From positions 6,574,004-6,638,003 of the forward strand of contig NC_053127.1 of NCBI RefSeq assembly GCF_010015445.1: a stretch of DNA of 64,000 nucleotides, read 5' to 3'. Source of the DNA: Perca fluviatilis. Lineage: Eukaryota; Chordata; Actinopteri; Perciformes; Percidae. Positions 10,831 to 22,167 of the stretch are shown here, piece by piece (positions within the stretch are counted from its first letter, which is position 1; every line of letters starts with the position of its first letter). The position numbers and the translations under genes are program-made. The notes under the pieces were generated by a model. It saw only the letters and a program-made list of their open reading frames with translations, was not told the origin of the DNA and did no database searches.

Positions 10831-12720
10831 AGAATCAGTGTGCAAAATAGAGGTGTTCGTGGGGCTCTGGAACCCCTTAAATAACAGCTTTGACTCCATT
10901 AAAAATGTCAAAAACAAAGGAGGATCTACAAAAGGTTTATTTTTACATAACTACCACTCTTAACACTCACTCTTAATAACACAATTAACACATATTGCAT
11001 CTGAAGCATTTGTTGCATTTGAATGCAATTTGCTCTGCCTCTGCCTATTTAAATGTCTAAAAATATGTGAACTGTGAAGATGAGCTAATTGATACAAACA
11101 AAAAGTCCTTCATCTCCAAGAGAAAAAAGTCTTTAAACAGCCCTTAAATCACAGAGCAAATAAATAAGTCACAGCTTGTTCTTGTGTTACCTACTTAAAT
11201 CTAGACACACTATATTTCACACACTGTTTGACCAAAAATATAACATTAGCTCTATTGAACACACACATCTGCAAACAAACACCCTCAGTCTTCAGTCCAG
11301 AAAACAGCGTTTCATATTTCATGGCGGTATAACAATTAAAAAAAACAAAATGCTAACGTTCAATGCTTAGCTAACTTGGTTTGCAGGCTGCTAAGCTAGC
11401 TAGTGCAGTGTAGTTCGACTTTTAGCTGCTACTTAGTGCTAGATAAAGTTTTCCTACACATTCAGAGGGAACTACGATATAACTAAACATTAAATTACCA
11501 TACCTCTCAATCGACAGATTCCAGCATTTTTATCGTTGTTGTATTGTTGCTGTTGTAACTGGGACCATCCTCCTGTTTCACGGACCAGCAGCAGCAGCAG
11601 GTGCAGCGTGCTCATCTCATGGGTCACCTGACCTGCATGGCCAAACGTCCACTGAACAGAAATCAGCTCTCACAGCCTCAGTACGACCATTACTGTGTTA
11701 GTTAAAAATGTAAAACTGGCCCTAAATCAGTTGATCAGCTGTCATCATTGATGACAGCATTTCTCTTATTTCTTGTGTTGACGAACTTGACCAACTACCT
11801 GTCAGATCTGGGGTGGGCACAGGGGTGGCCAATGAGCTTTCAGGGATGGCCCCGGCCACCCCAGGCCACCCCCCAGAATCTCCATTGGATGGCTGTCAAG
11901 CTACATGTCAGAGGTGAAGACACAGAACGGCAACAGAAGACCATGAACTTTCAGCAGAGAATATCTTCTTCTGGCATCTAATTGAAATGACACCGACATA
12001 AGCATTGAAGGAAAGACTTGCTATACTGGATACCAGAGTGATAGAGAAAGACAGAGTGGCGACACTCCCATTGGACATCGTTGTATGCTTTTTGCCGCCT
12101 ACTTCCGGGGTATGCAGCCTTGCATAGTTCCAAACAATCCATTCTACGGCGTTGGACATCATTCATTTCCATTGCTGGCCATTGAGTAACTTCTGAGGTA
12201 AGTTCATTAAATAGCTACCTATTTTGAATTGTCAACTGTCTATATTTTATCAGAGGCCCTTCATGATGCATCTACTGATCTTTATTTGTATGTGCACAGT
12301 GTAATTATATATAGTTTTAACATGGTAGACAACCGATTGCCTGCTAGTTCATTAGTTGTGAAAGCCGGGTGAAATTTTCGGAGGAATCTTGGTTCAGACT
12401 CTACCACACGGAGCTCTGAAGCAGACCTGTGTGTCGCTTAGTGTCCACTCTCCCTGTAAAATGCAGGGCAGCTTCAGGTTTATTCAGCTGTGGACATGCT
12501 GCAGCAGATGTGTCCCGTTTGTGCTTTGTGTATTTCTGCAGTTTTTTCAGGTTTCCACCTCCGATGTAGAGCAGCGTTCAGCCACTTCTCTAGCTAAACT
12601 ATTTGTCTCATTCAGAGACCAGAGACCCAAACGGGGCTCTGTGTCTGTCAGAAGGTCTGAGATCTACCGTATCAGCAGAGCAATCACATAATGCACAGCA
12701 GACTATGGTGCAGGTAGCCT
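10831..12720. other. Decayed repeat debris, no gene recognised
   Basis: An AGGTGTTCGTGGGGCTCTGG word at 10850 and GGGGTGGCCAATGAG at 11822 resemble ends of decayed DNA transposons. (CAG)n occurs at 11587-11601, and AGCTAGCTA at 11395-11402. Frames at 11748-11981, 11908-12172 and 12389-12691 overlap on opposite strands and carry no motif I recognise. I cannot define individual element borders. Confidence 0.4.
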
Positions 12721-14110
12721 AGAGATTATTTTCTGAAATATTGTGACTTTATTCTTGTAATAGCCTATTATAACTTTATTTTTCTCAAAATATCACGACT
12801 CCTCCAAATCACTGTATTTTTAATGTGCACAACATTTTGGACATTGCCCAAACACATCTGAAATATTACAGTCCAGGGGTTTATTAATACATTAACAACA
12901 AAAGACGCAAAACAGTAGGGAGGAGTAAATTATGCTAGGCTACATGTGTGCTGACTCAGATATAATTAGAAAAGTCGATCCAAAGGAGAATAAATAGTTG
13001 AAAGCAATACAGAATGCCTGAGAGCCTTACTTCAATATATTCCATTATGTTTTTAGGTTTGGATTGTTATCTATGTTTCTCTTTACATAAAAATATTTGC
13101 AGCATACATAGATTCAGAAAAAGGTAGAAATAGGTGCATAAAAATTCACCAGAATGCAGGAAATGAAGTGTTTAATGCTCAAAATTTTCAATAAATCATT
13201 TTAGTTCTTTTGGTGTTATTGGGATAAATAACACTTGAAAGAATCTTTTTTAGAAAAAATCTCAACATAAATCTCACACTAAACTGAAAAAGGCTGTTGC
13301 TGCAATTTTGTTAATTTTACAGGAAAAAACACTTATTATTAGATGAGGAGCCTACGATCAAAATAATGAAGTTACTGTCTGTGTATATGTCTGACCTGGG
13401 CTGGCACACGTTCACGTTAAAAAGCGTGTGCGTGCACAAGCACTACGGTCACGCGCAAAGTTTCCCGGTTTTAGCTCCGGGAAATATCGTCACCCTACGC
13501 TACACCAATAATTATGAAATTCAGTAGTGAATCTCTGACAACTTTTATTTAGTTAGTTATTGATGTTGGATTACTAGGATCATTAAGGTTGATTAAGGAG
13601 GGTTTTATTTAGGTTTATTTAGGTTTTATCTGCTGAACCTGACAGTGTTAGCTACTCAGCTGAGTACTGTGTGTATGATGCTAGTAGGGTTAGCTAGGAG
13701 AAATAAGGTTGCGTTTGTTTAATTATACCCTGACAGGAAAATATCTCGGGCTGCGGAAAGACTCAGACTGATGATCAATCACCTTGATCGATCATCTGTT
13801 CTTCTTGTTTATGTTGGATCATCGGGGGATTTGTGGCGGCACAGAGCGGAACAGGCTAAGACGTTATCCGACTGCTGCGCACCTAACGGCGCACATCTCT
13901 GGTGGGATAGACCGGGGTCCTGCGGTGTACTGCAGGCCTCCGGGAAAATGAGGCGCCATACAGGAGTCATTTAATGCTAACTATTATGGTTTAGTTCAAG
14001 GTCATCTTAAAAAAGGGCCGCTGGATTACATGTATGAAAACCAAATGATTCCACGCAAAAACATATCATGAGCCATGATGAGCTTTAAAACGTTCATTAC
14101 ACAGACAGTA
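12721..14110. other. No gene recognised
   Basis: AT-rich to about 13380, then a more CpG-rich patch at 13395-13500 (ACGTTCACG, GTGCGTGCAC). The frame at 13771-13974 has no recognisable domain. Confidence 0.4.
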
Positions 14111-15654
14111 GTGTGATTAATGTCTTCCCCAATTTAATTTGGTCTCTGTTAAACATTTGTGTGAACTTCTGGTTAACTAAATTGTTCCTCTTTCTTAGTG
14201 CCAAATTAATTATTTTTTGTCTCTTTTCCCCACCGTATTCCTCTCTTCTTAACACTTATATTTACACAATATTCATCCCTGTTCCTTTACTTTGTTCTTT
14301 TTTTTCCAGTTTGACACACACACACACACACACATGTTCTTGTTGCCTCACTCATTGTTTAATAAAAAAATACTATTTCATTCATTCATCCAAGCGTAAT
14401 GAGTTGTTATTCTTTAATATATCTGATACCTTGTGTATAGCTTAGTCTTAAAATTATCATGGTTGTGTGGTCAACTCATGCCTCATCAGAAGAAGTGGGC
14501 TGGACACTAAATGCTGAATGGACTGTTGCTACTCTGCTACTCTGCTTTCTCGATCGCTCTCTGACCACGGGTAAGTGAATCGGAATTACAAGCAAAATCA
14601 AGGAAATCCAATAGTCCAGTTGGGCAAAAAAGAACATCTTGAGTCGTCTTTGATTTCCAAACAGAGATATAGTAAGGTAAAAGTTAAGGTTAAGCCACTA
14701 AAGCCAGTAGCCTAGTGCTTCCCATGCTAACACGAACGTGAAGCTTTCCCTCAAACTTTCTACATAGCTTTCAGTTGTCACCCTACCACTCCAAATGTAA
14801 AACTGACATTTGCAAATATGCAATAATGCAATAACAGTCAAACAAGTACTTGGGTATGTCATCATACATTATATTTACCATTAAATATCGCAATCGCTGC
14901 TGTCAGATCAAAAGAGTTTCTCAACTCTTCTCTCTCTATGGCTCTGCTGGACACTAAAGATATTATTTTAAAGCAACAATAAAAAAAATCGTTAAAAAAC
15001 AGATTCAAAACAAAAGTTCAAATGAAACTTTATCTTTTCCTTTCAAACATCCACTCTGGATTTCTTTACAAAAAGGAGATAAGCAGGGGACAGAAATCAT
15101 CGGAAATGTGATTATTTTATCTACAGATACTTGAGAAAGAAGTGAATTAATAAGGTTTTGCTAACGATTTGCTGTCATGTTAGCCGATTGCACATTTTAC
15201 ATGCATAATTAGCTGCATGTGCAGCATCTGGTTCATCAGCACAAATGTAATCACTGTGCTCAGGGGACAGTGAAAGTCTTCACTTCTTCTACATGAATCA
15301 TTAATTGCACTAATGACACAGATGCACACAAACATTTAATAAACATACACAGATAACATACTAACTCTCCCAGACGCACACACTACATCCCTACATATGA
15401 TGGCTCATGTATGTAGCTATCCATCTGTGAGCAATCCAACTGAGACTCTGAGCAGCTGGTGGTGATGATGACGTTTGCTTGAAGACTTCCCTAACTGGAT
15501 TCTCTAAATGGCTATTCCATAAAGGACTGTGAAGGTAATAACCAACACTGTGGTTGCGTCCAAAATCGCATTCTATGCAGTACATAGACAATATGTATAC
15601 TATCGGTCAACATACTTTTGTGTAAATAAACAGTAGTGTGTATCTTTTCGGATG
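14111..15654. other. No gene recognised; short (CA)n
   Basis: A pyrimidine-rich stretch at 14160-14310 leads into a (CA)n run at about 14314-14333. The 110-residue frame at 14113-14445 is hydrophobic because of T-rich composition and reads through the microsatellite, so I do not regard it as coding. The remainder has no features I can support. Confidence 0.45.
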
Positions 15655-15660
15655 CACTAA

Positions 15661-16380
15661 TGCCGACCTTACACCAAACGAATTTTCAAGCGATTCCACT
15701 GGCGCAGACTAATTTCCAATATCGGAATAAAATCATGAGTTTTGCAACAGTTGGGGCGCTCCCGGCCGTCATCTCAATCGTTTGGTGTAAGGTGTTCATA
15801 AAACTCAGTCTGAGTCAGTCTTTTTCCCGCCTTGACGTTCCGACAAAATCAAACGTGTTTGATATTATCGTAAGTTTTAAGTCTTGGATTGTTGTTCAAT
15901 ATGTAGCTAGGTGCTATGTGTATGTTTGTCATATATGTTGTCTACTAACAAAAATTAAAATAAAGTCATATCAAAAACTAAATAAGAAAAGTTTTAAGTC
16001 TTGGTAGAGAAGTTAAATCATGTGAACAAATTGTCAACAACCAATGGGTGCTCTCCCTCCAGCACCAAACAGGAAGCAGCAAACCGCTAGAGCCGGTGTT
16101 TATGATTATGATGGCGCCACGCTCAGTTAAACGCTAAAGAGGCGAAGTAGCAGATTTTCAATCTTTCTAAAGCTTCAAACTTCCCCTTAAGTTACCAGCT
16201 AACGCTAGCGGCGGCCAGCTAGCTTGGTTACATTTTTCAAAACAAATCTAGTTGTAGTCGTGCAATGTGTGACCCTGCCAGATCTTTAACATTAGATGTG
16301 AGATGATTGTCTTTAGATGTGAGATGGTGTCGGACTGTTAGTCTTTTCAAAGACTGTTTAAAGTCTTCTAGTGTCTGCCA
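15661..16380 (+). mobile_element. MITE-2 copy A, PIF-Harbinger-like, right end eroded
   Basis: It starts TGCCGACCTTACACCAAACG right after TAA (15658-15660). This copy shares its whole body with 19559-20226 and 59451-60063, where TAA follows the right terminus. A 3-bp TWA duplication and about 27-bp inverted termini point to PIF-Harbinger. Here the right terminus has drifted (CTAGTGTCTGCCAGTGC). The 123-residue frame at 15636-16007 overlaps the left end and has no homologue I recognise. Copy A continues into sequence also found after copy B (see findings). Confidence 0.7.
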
Positions 16381-16412
16381 GTGCTTCACACGTCAACACA
16401 CTGGGTAGCTCT

Positions 16413-17362
16413 TAGAGCTTTGTTCGGGCCCAAAAAATCAAGCCCGACCCAGCCCGAGCCCGTGCACGTTGTGTCCGAGCCCGGCCCGGCCCGACACATT
16501 AACTGGAATTATGAGCCCGAGCCCGATTTCAACCCGACACTTTTTTAATCCGTGGGCCGTCATAACTTACGTTTCAACTACAAGTTGTTTGAACTGCAAA
16601 AATCTGTTTTAAATTATCTTAATGAATAATGCAACAAGAGTGAAGCATGTAAACTGCGCTGTTTGTTTATTCAGAATGGAACGGATCGCAAATGGATCTG
16701 AATGAAGAAACGTAAAAAAACTCAACGTATTTCTCTGGGAGGGCTTGCCTCGCCCTCAGGGGTAGCCTATGCTTGGAGAACTAACAAAAGAGGAGGTTGA
16801 AGGCTGACTATCATCTTTTCTGCCATGGCGAGCCTGCTTCATGTGTCTGGTCATCATCCAAGTCCCCTTTTTATCAGCTGTCATAGGCGAACAGCGGCCG
16901 CACTTAATGCACTCAACAAAGCCGACACATATGTTGTCACTTCCCACGACTTGTTTAAAATGGCTCCATACCTCCGATTTCCTCCAAACTTGCTCAAAGG
17001 TAATTCTCCCGTTTTTCTTTTTTTCTTTACATCCTCAAGCTCCATGTTGCACTTAAGCTCCACAATACAGCCCGCAGTCCCGGGGTGATGCGTGCGAGAG
17101 GAGGAGACTCCGCGCATGACACATGTTGCATTTTGTAACTATAGTCCAACTTGTGTAACTTTCTGGACACATTTGTTACTTTGGCCTAAATAGATAATAG
17201 TTCTGATTATGGCATAGCTTTCTCCCCACCCAATTAGGCTAAAGTAATGATTAAAAAAAACACAAATGCTTGATCAAGGGTCCGGCCCGGCCCGAGGATA
17301 GTGGTGGAAAATAACGGCCCGGCCTAGCCCGAAGTCGGGCCGGGCAGAGAATCTAAACTCTA
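16413..17362 (-). mobile_element. 950-bp hAT transposon with fossil BED zinc finger
   Basis: Perfect 8-bp duplications GTAGCTCT lie at 16405-16412 and 17363-17370. The termini TAGAGCTTTGTTC and (reverse-complemented) TAGAGTTTAGATTC match imperfectly. The subterminal regions are full of GCCCGACC/GGCCCGG words on both sides. The paralogous block at 20259-20266 has a single GTAGCTCT, the empty site, which independently proves the borders. The interior carries a BED-finger-coding remnant on the minus strand. No catalytic hAT domain remains. Confidence 0.85.
16756..17010 (-). pseudogene. BED-type zinc finger remnant of a hAT transposase
   Basis: Read on the minus strand, the frame contains KSEVWSHF, then VECIKCG, then KGTWMMTRHMKQARH. 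This is the order of a BED zinc finger: an aromatic-rich start, a Cys-x2-Cys pair, and a closing His cluster after a variable loop. BED fingers sit at the N-terminus of hAT transposases and bind the transposon ends. The frame opens upstream of the GTG at 16947 and ends at the stop near 16756, just after a Ser/Thr-rich linker. The long catalytic domain that should follow is missing, so this is a deletion derivative. An overlapping minus frame (16881-17117) covers the same bases out of phase and is a shadow. The domain call is from motifs only. Confidence 0.6.
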
Positions 17363-17374
17363 GTAGCTCTGCAT

Positions 17375-17553
17375 GATTATTTTTTGGGGCTTTCCCCTTT
17401 ATTAGTAGTAGAGACAGTGGATAGACATGAAAGGGGGAGAGAGATGGGGGATGACACGCAGCAAAGGGCAGCAGGTCGGATTCGAACCCACGCCGCTGCA
17501 GGACTCAGCCAACATGGGGTGAACACTCTTACTGGGTGAGCTAGAGGTTGCTT
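17375..17553 (-). mobile_element. tRNA-derived SINE, minus strand
   Basis: On the minus strand, TAGCTCACCCAGTAAGAG (17526-17543) fits a pol III A box. GGTTCGAATCC (17478-17488) is an exact B box at plausible spacing. Downstream come CTGCTGCCCTTTGCTGC, a CTCTCTCCCCC run and AATAAAGGGGAAAGCCCC, ending in AAAAAATAA. The same order recurs at 42167-42333 on the plus strand. It is absent from the paralogous block at 20267, so it inserted after that duplication or was replaced there. Confidence 0.75.
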
Positions 17554-17574
17554 GTAAATTTCAACAAAACTACT

Positions 17575-17928
17575 AAGTTAGGTTAAGGCGACAAAACAAC
17601 TTAGTTAGGGTTAGGAAAACGCTTGTGGGTGGGGATGTTTGCAACATAACTAAAGTGACGCACGGGACATAAAGCGCAGTATCCTGGGTGAAAGTCCTGT
17701 GTTTTCTGCCCCCCCCCCCACCACCTCAACCTTTCTCCCTGACTTACCAGAATAACCTCAACCCCTAGAGACCATTATACACACTTACATCTTACCTGCA
17801 CAAACAACTGAATCACCTCGACCTCTGGAGCAGATGTCATCTGCACACACACACACACACACAGAAACATCCATTTATCCCAGGTCAGCAGTGGGTGAAG
17901 GTGACAGGACAGCATGTATGAGGAATGG

Positions 17929-17930
<2 letters not shown>
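17575..17930. repeat. R3 fragment plus block shared with 20345-20640
   Basis: From about 17640 (GTGACGCACGGGACATAAA) the sequence is nearly the same as 20355-20640, through the (CA)n and the word TATGAGGAATGGCTAGGTGTG. The first part (17575-17715) resembles dispersed repeat R3 in reverse orientation. It lies within the MITE-2 duplicated block. Confidence 0.6.
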
Positions 17931-18005
<75 letters not shown>

Positions 18006-18021
18006 GCGTGTGTGTGTGTGT
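17841..18021. repeat. (CA)n and long (GT)n microsatellites
   Basis: A short (CA)n at 17842-17862 is followed by (GT)n from about 17933 to 18021 with a single TTGC interruption. Open frames across it are artefacts. The same pair of microsatellites occurs at 20545-20582 and 20649-20710 in the paralogous block. Confidence 0.9.
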
Positions 18022-18059
18022 GGACAGATAAACGGACAGTAGGTGTTCAGATGGATAAA

Positions 18060-18675
18060 GGGACAGACTGATCCTTTCCCTGCGTGGCTGCCAGGTGTCA
18101 TTGATCAGCCTGCTCTTCCACGCTGCATTTTTAATTACTCGGTGAGAAAACAAATTAGACGAGGCCGCAGGGCGCTGCGAGCACAGAGACAGAGGTGAAG
18201 CCAGGCTGCGATCACTCAGGATTCCTCATCAAAGACCATCAATAGCAGCCGAGGACACTGGGATCAGGATTTATTTTTTTTTTCTTTTTAAAGCTGTCCT
18301 GTGATGATGTATCTAAAGTGATTTACATTTGATTCACGAGACAGACAGAGGCAGCTGAGGTCCTTTTAACAGAGACCCGCAACAACCTGACAGTATAAAA
18401 CAAATCAACAATTAATCTTGTAAGTAATGGCTATTTGGGTTTAATGCAGTTGTCGTTGTTTGGAGGAGACAGACATTTCTATGTTTAAAATGTTGGCTTA
18501 AAGCTTAACAACATGGTAGTTGTATTTTCTAAAACAATAATACAGTTTTGTCAAAAATAAGGTTGTAATAATCCTTTTTGTAATTACCAAAGGTGATCAT
18601 TTTTCACCTTTGCCTCGTCAAAGTAAATTTGGCTAACCTATACCTGCCAAAACTCCCGATTTAGTCTAACTACTT
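18060..18675. other. No gene recognised
   Basis: This stretch separates the two MITE-2 blocks. GC-moderate to 18250, then AT-rich with a T9 run near 18271. No open frame of interest. Confidence 0.45.
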
Positions 18676-18679
18676 TTAA

Positions 18680-19393
18680 AGGTCCTATGATACGCTGCTT
18701 TTTTATGCTTTTATATAGACCTTAGTGGTCCCCTAATACTGTATCTGAAGTCTCTTTTATATAGGCCTTAGTGGTCCCCTAACACTGTATCTGAAGTCTC
18801 TTTTATATAGACCTTAGTGGTCCCCTAATTCTGTATCTGAAGTCTCTTTTATATAGACCTTAGTGGTCCCCTAATACTGTATCTGAAGTCTCTTTTATAT
18901 AGACCTTAGTGGTCCCCTAACACTGTATCTGAAGTCTCTTTCCTGAAATTCAGGTTTGGTGCAGAATTACAGCCACTAGAGCCAGTCCCATAATGAGCTT
19001 TCCTTAGGATGTGCCATTTCTGTGTCTGTAGCTTTAAATGCTATTGAGGAGGAGAGAGGGGGGGCAAGGTGGAGGGTGGGGGTGTGGCCTTGACCAACTG
19101 CCATGCGTCGCTTGTTTGAAAGCCATGATGTCTCTCTCTCATGGGCGGGCCAAATTCTCTGGGTGGGGAAAAGCAGAGAAAGGGGAGGTAACCTTGCTCC
19201 TTATGACCTCATAAGGAGAAGATTCCAGATCGGCCCATCTGAGCTTTCATTTTCTCAAAGGCAGAGCAGGATACCCAGGGCTCGGTTTACACCTATCACC
19301 ATTTCTAGCCACTGGGGGACCATAGGCAGGCTGGGGGAACTCATATTAATGTTAAAAAAACTCATAAAGTGAAATGTTCATGCCATGGGACCT
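18680..19393 (+). mobile_element. MITE-1 copy 2, TTAA target, 5-unit array
   Basis: It is flanked by TTAA (18676-18679 and 19394-19397). The left terminus AGGTCCTATGATACGCTG and the right terminus CATGCCATGGGACCT form inverted repeats. Following the left end is a 46-bp tandem array (18706-18942), then the conserved body with CTCATAAGGAGAAG. The 89-codon frame at 19103-19372 is found in every copy because the DNA is conserved. I see no reason to call it a gene. Confidence 0.8.
18706..18942 (+). repeat. 46-bp tandem repeat, about 5 units
   Basis: The unit contains CTTAGTGGTCCCCTAATACT and GTATCTGAAGTCTC and repeats at 46-bp spacing (18721, 18767, 18813, 18859, 18905). It is internal to MITE-1. 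Copies 3 and 4 have about nine units each. Confidence 0.9.
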
Positions 19394-20040
19394 TTAACCC
19401 TTTCTCCTGCCCTGCATTGGTAATTGGTAATTTGTCCCGTTAATCTCTCATTTTCATAGGGATATGACTCAAATGAGTGTTTCTGTGATGTGTCCAGACT
19501 GTAGGATATATCTGGCAACCCGACCCAAATGACCCCGCCTGACGTGCCATGGATTTAATGCTGACCTCACACCAAAAGACTTTTCAAGTGATTCCACTGT
19601 CGCAGACTAATTTTAAATATCTGAATAAAATCATGAGTCTTGCTAGAGTTGGGGCACTCCCATCATCTCAATCGTTTGGTGTAAGGTGGTCATAAAACTT
19701 ACTCCAAGTCAGTCTTTTTCCCGTCTTGACGTTGCGACAAAATCGAACATGTTTGATGTTATTGTAAGTCTTGATAGTGAAGTTAAAACGTGAACATTGT
19801 CAACAACCGATGGGTGCGCTCCCTCCAGCACCAAACAGGAAGCAGCAAACCACTAGAGCAAGTGGTGTTTATTGTTGCTATGGCACCGTGCTAAGCTAAA
19901 CGCTAAAGAGGGAAAGTTGAAACAGGAGTTTTACTGGCGGATAAACGCAGACCTCCGGATACTGCCGCCATTCATCTGCATGTACGGCGGAACAGAAAAT
20001 GGGCAAACTTTCTCTTAAATTACCAGCTAACGCTAGCGTT

Positions 20041-20543
20041 AGCTAGCTAGCGTGGTTACATTTTTCAAAAAGAATCTAGTTTTGCAATTTGTGACCCTGC
20101 AAGATCCCCAATCTTTGCTATGACAGTCTTTAACGTTAGATGTGAGATGATTGTCTTTAGATGTGAGATGGTGTCGACGTTAGTCTTTTCAAAGACTGTT
20201 GAAAGTCTTCTAGTATCTGCTAGGCATTAGTCACTGGCGTCACTCGTCAACACCCTGGGTAGCTCTGCACCTCAAACTGTGACGCTCTACTATGGTGACT
20301 GTTTTTATTTAAACACGGGGAACACGTGTTGAACTTGTGAATTATATACAGTATACATAACTCAAGTGACGCACAGGACATAAACCGCAGTCTCCTGGGT
20401 GAAAGTCCTGTGTTGTCTGACCCCCCACCACCTCAACCTTTCTCCCTGACTTACCAGAATAACCTCAACCCCTAGAGACCATTATACACACTTACCTGCA
20501 CAAACAGCTGAATCACCTCGACCTCTGGAGCAGATGTCACCTG

Positions 20544-20584
<41 letters not shown>

Positions 20585-20646
20585 TCATTTATCCCAGTTC
20601 AGCAGTAGGTGAAGGTGATGGGACAGAATGTATGAGGAATGGCTAG

Positions 20647-20713
<67 letters not shown>

Positions 20714-20920
20714 TTTTGTGGATGGACAGATAAATGGACAGTAGGTGTTCAGATGGATAAAGCTAGCTAGCGTGGTTACATTTTTCAAAAAGAATCTAGT
20801 TTTGCAGTTTGTGACCCCGCAAGATCCCCCAGCCTTTATATATTATGACAGTCTTTAACGTTAGATGTGAGATGGTGTCAGACTTTAGTCTTTTCAAAGT
20901 CTTCTAGTGTATGGTAGGCA
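20041..20920 (+). repeat. 720-bp tandem duplication (second unit partial)
   Basis: AGCTAGCTAGCGTGGTTACA begins at 20041 and again at 20761, exactly 720 bp apart. About 160 bp downstream of each start are alike, including ATCTAGTTTTGCA and GTCTTTAACGTTAGATGTGAG. The junction lies in GATGGATAAAG followed by CTAGCTAGCG, so a microhomology- or slippage-type duplication at the AGCTAGCTAG motif is plausible. Confidence 0.75.
20545..20710. repeat. (CA)n and (GT)n microsatellites
   Basis: (CA)n at 20545-20582 and (GT)n at 20649-20710, paralogous to those at 17842-18021. The pair could form a long imperfect hairpin. Confidence 0.9.
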
Positions 20921-20957
20921 TAAGCTCCCGTTCCAGTCAGAGTCAACTTAATTGAAA

Positions 20958-21108
20958 ATGGATGAAACGGCTCCTAAAAAGAAGAAGCGTGCGTCCAAAT
21001 GTCTGTCCTCCTGGTGCGAGACCTTCCCCTTTCTAGCCACTAACCATGTCCGCAAACGCCAACTTGTAATAAAATCGGAATTGTTCTTTAAAGAAGTAAG
21101 ATACCATT
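20958..21108 (+). CDS. Hypothetical exon-like frame, unrecognised
   Basis: An ATG at 20958 opens a Lys-rich frame (MDETAPKKKKRASKCLSSW) of about 50 codons, 35 bp after the MITE-2 terminus. It runs to GAAGTAAGA, a good splice-donor match, then stays open to 21155. A matching acceptor-like tract (T9-GTTACAG) lies at 21461-21478. I recognise no domain. It may be the first coding exon of another transposon or chance. No companion exon was found. Confidence 0.2.
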
Positions 21109-21155
21109 TCATGTTGATGTATAACAATGATACTTCCCCTTCACATGGCACATAG

Positions 21156-22165
21156 ACATCAAAAACTACCCAGAAACAAACTTTTCTTCGTGTCTTGACT
21201 TCCTCAAGAAATAAAAAGAAAATTTCCTTTGAGTGCAGTTTCTGTTATAACGAAGCTGCCGCGTGTATGTTGACTGATGGGTAATGTTAAAACAGCGCTG
21301 TGTGAGCCAGTGAGCAATAAAGGCTGTGTCACTCTGTATTTTCATATTAATTCGTTGGCTGGATGCACCCGTGACAAATTTCCTCAGGGAGCGTCAAATC
21401 TATCTAATCTGACATCTTAACTTACCTAGTTATTGAAAATGAGAATGACACACTCTAAGTGTTTTTTTTTGTTACAGGTGACATAGTATAGAATTAATGT
21501 GTAATGCATTCAACTATTTTTTTGGAATTTTTTTTTGGTTTTGCTTTTATTTATTCCTGCCTCACGCCTCCTGCCTGCCTGCCTTATGTTTTCTCTTATG
21601 TTTGTGGCTCTAGCGTTGCATTTGATAGGGTTCACTGCAGAAAGCAGCCGTGATCTGTTGGGAAATCTGAGGTGTTTTATTGGGATGCAGCAATGACTCA
21701 AATCTCCAATCTTCAAACTCCAATCCGTGTTCTCCCAAGAGGGCGCTGCTCTAAAACCCACTGTGCAGGTAACACCAACTAAAGGCGGATCACAGAGGAG
21801 ACTCTGTGTTCAACACAGCGTTATCTCCGAGTGTCTGATCTGTAGGCACTGTACACGTCGGGTGGATATTAGCAAGTCACTGCTACGCTTAAACTCCGAC
21901 CCCAGGCTGTGACTGCACACGGGTGCCGTGTCTGGGTGTTTAAACCTGCAATAAGGCATGGCCATGTGGTGAATGTAAGTATTCACTCTATTGTAGCTCT
22001 GTTTTTTGGTACCTATCAACACCTGAAGAGACATATCTGGCTCTTTAGGCTGCTAAATGCTCCACTTTGGTCACCAGCTCTAGTCGCTAACTGTGAGGTG
22101 GGAGAGATGGTTTTTAGTTTGTGCATTATGTTAACTGTTCTGTTTGATTAATCCGTTTGGTCTTG
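21156..22165. other. No gene recognised
   Basis: T-rich patches at 21459-21476 and 21516-21545. Short frames (21510-21761, 21727-21912, 21810-22034, 21909-22151) overlap on both strands without recognisable motifs. Confidence 0.45.
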
Positions 22166-22167
22166 GC

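Larger units (their letters stand above)
19559..20920 (+). mobile_element. MITE-2 copy B with internal duplication
   Basis: TAA precedes the left terminus TGCTGACCTCACACCAAAAG (19556-19558) and follows the right terminus TGTATGGTAGGCA (20921-20923). The outer ends therefore form one Harbinger-like unit of 1362 bp. A first right-end-like sequence also occurs at 20205-20226 (CTAGTATCTGCTAGGCA then TTA). Between the two right ends lie microsatellites and the block shared with copy A. From 20761 the sequence restarts at a point equivalent to 20041. Confidence 0.65.

Noticed and set aside
17775..18153. Frames through (GT)n at 17.9 kb, and similar at 20.6, 30.9 and 62.4 kb
   Set aside because: Dinucleotide repeats give His-Thr or Cys-Val runs with no coding meaning.
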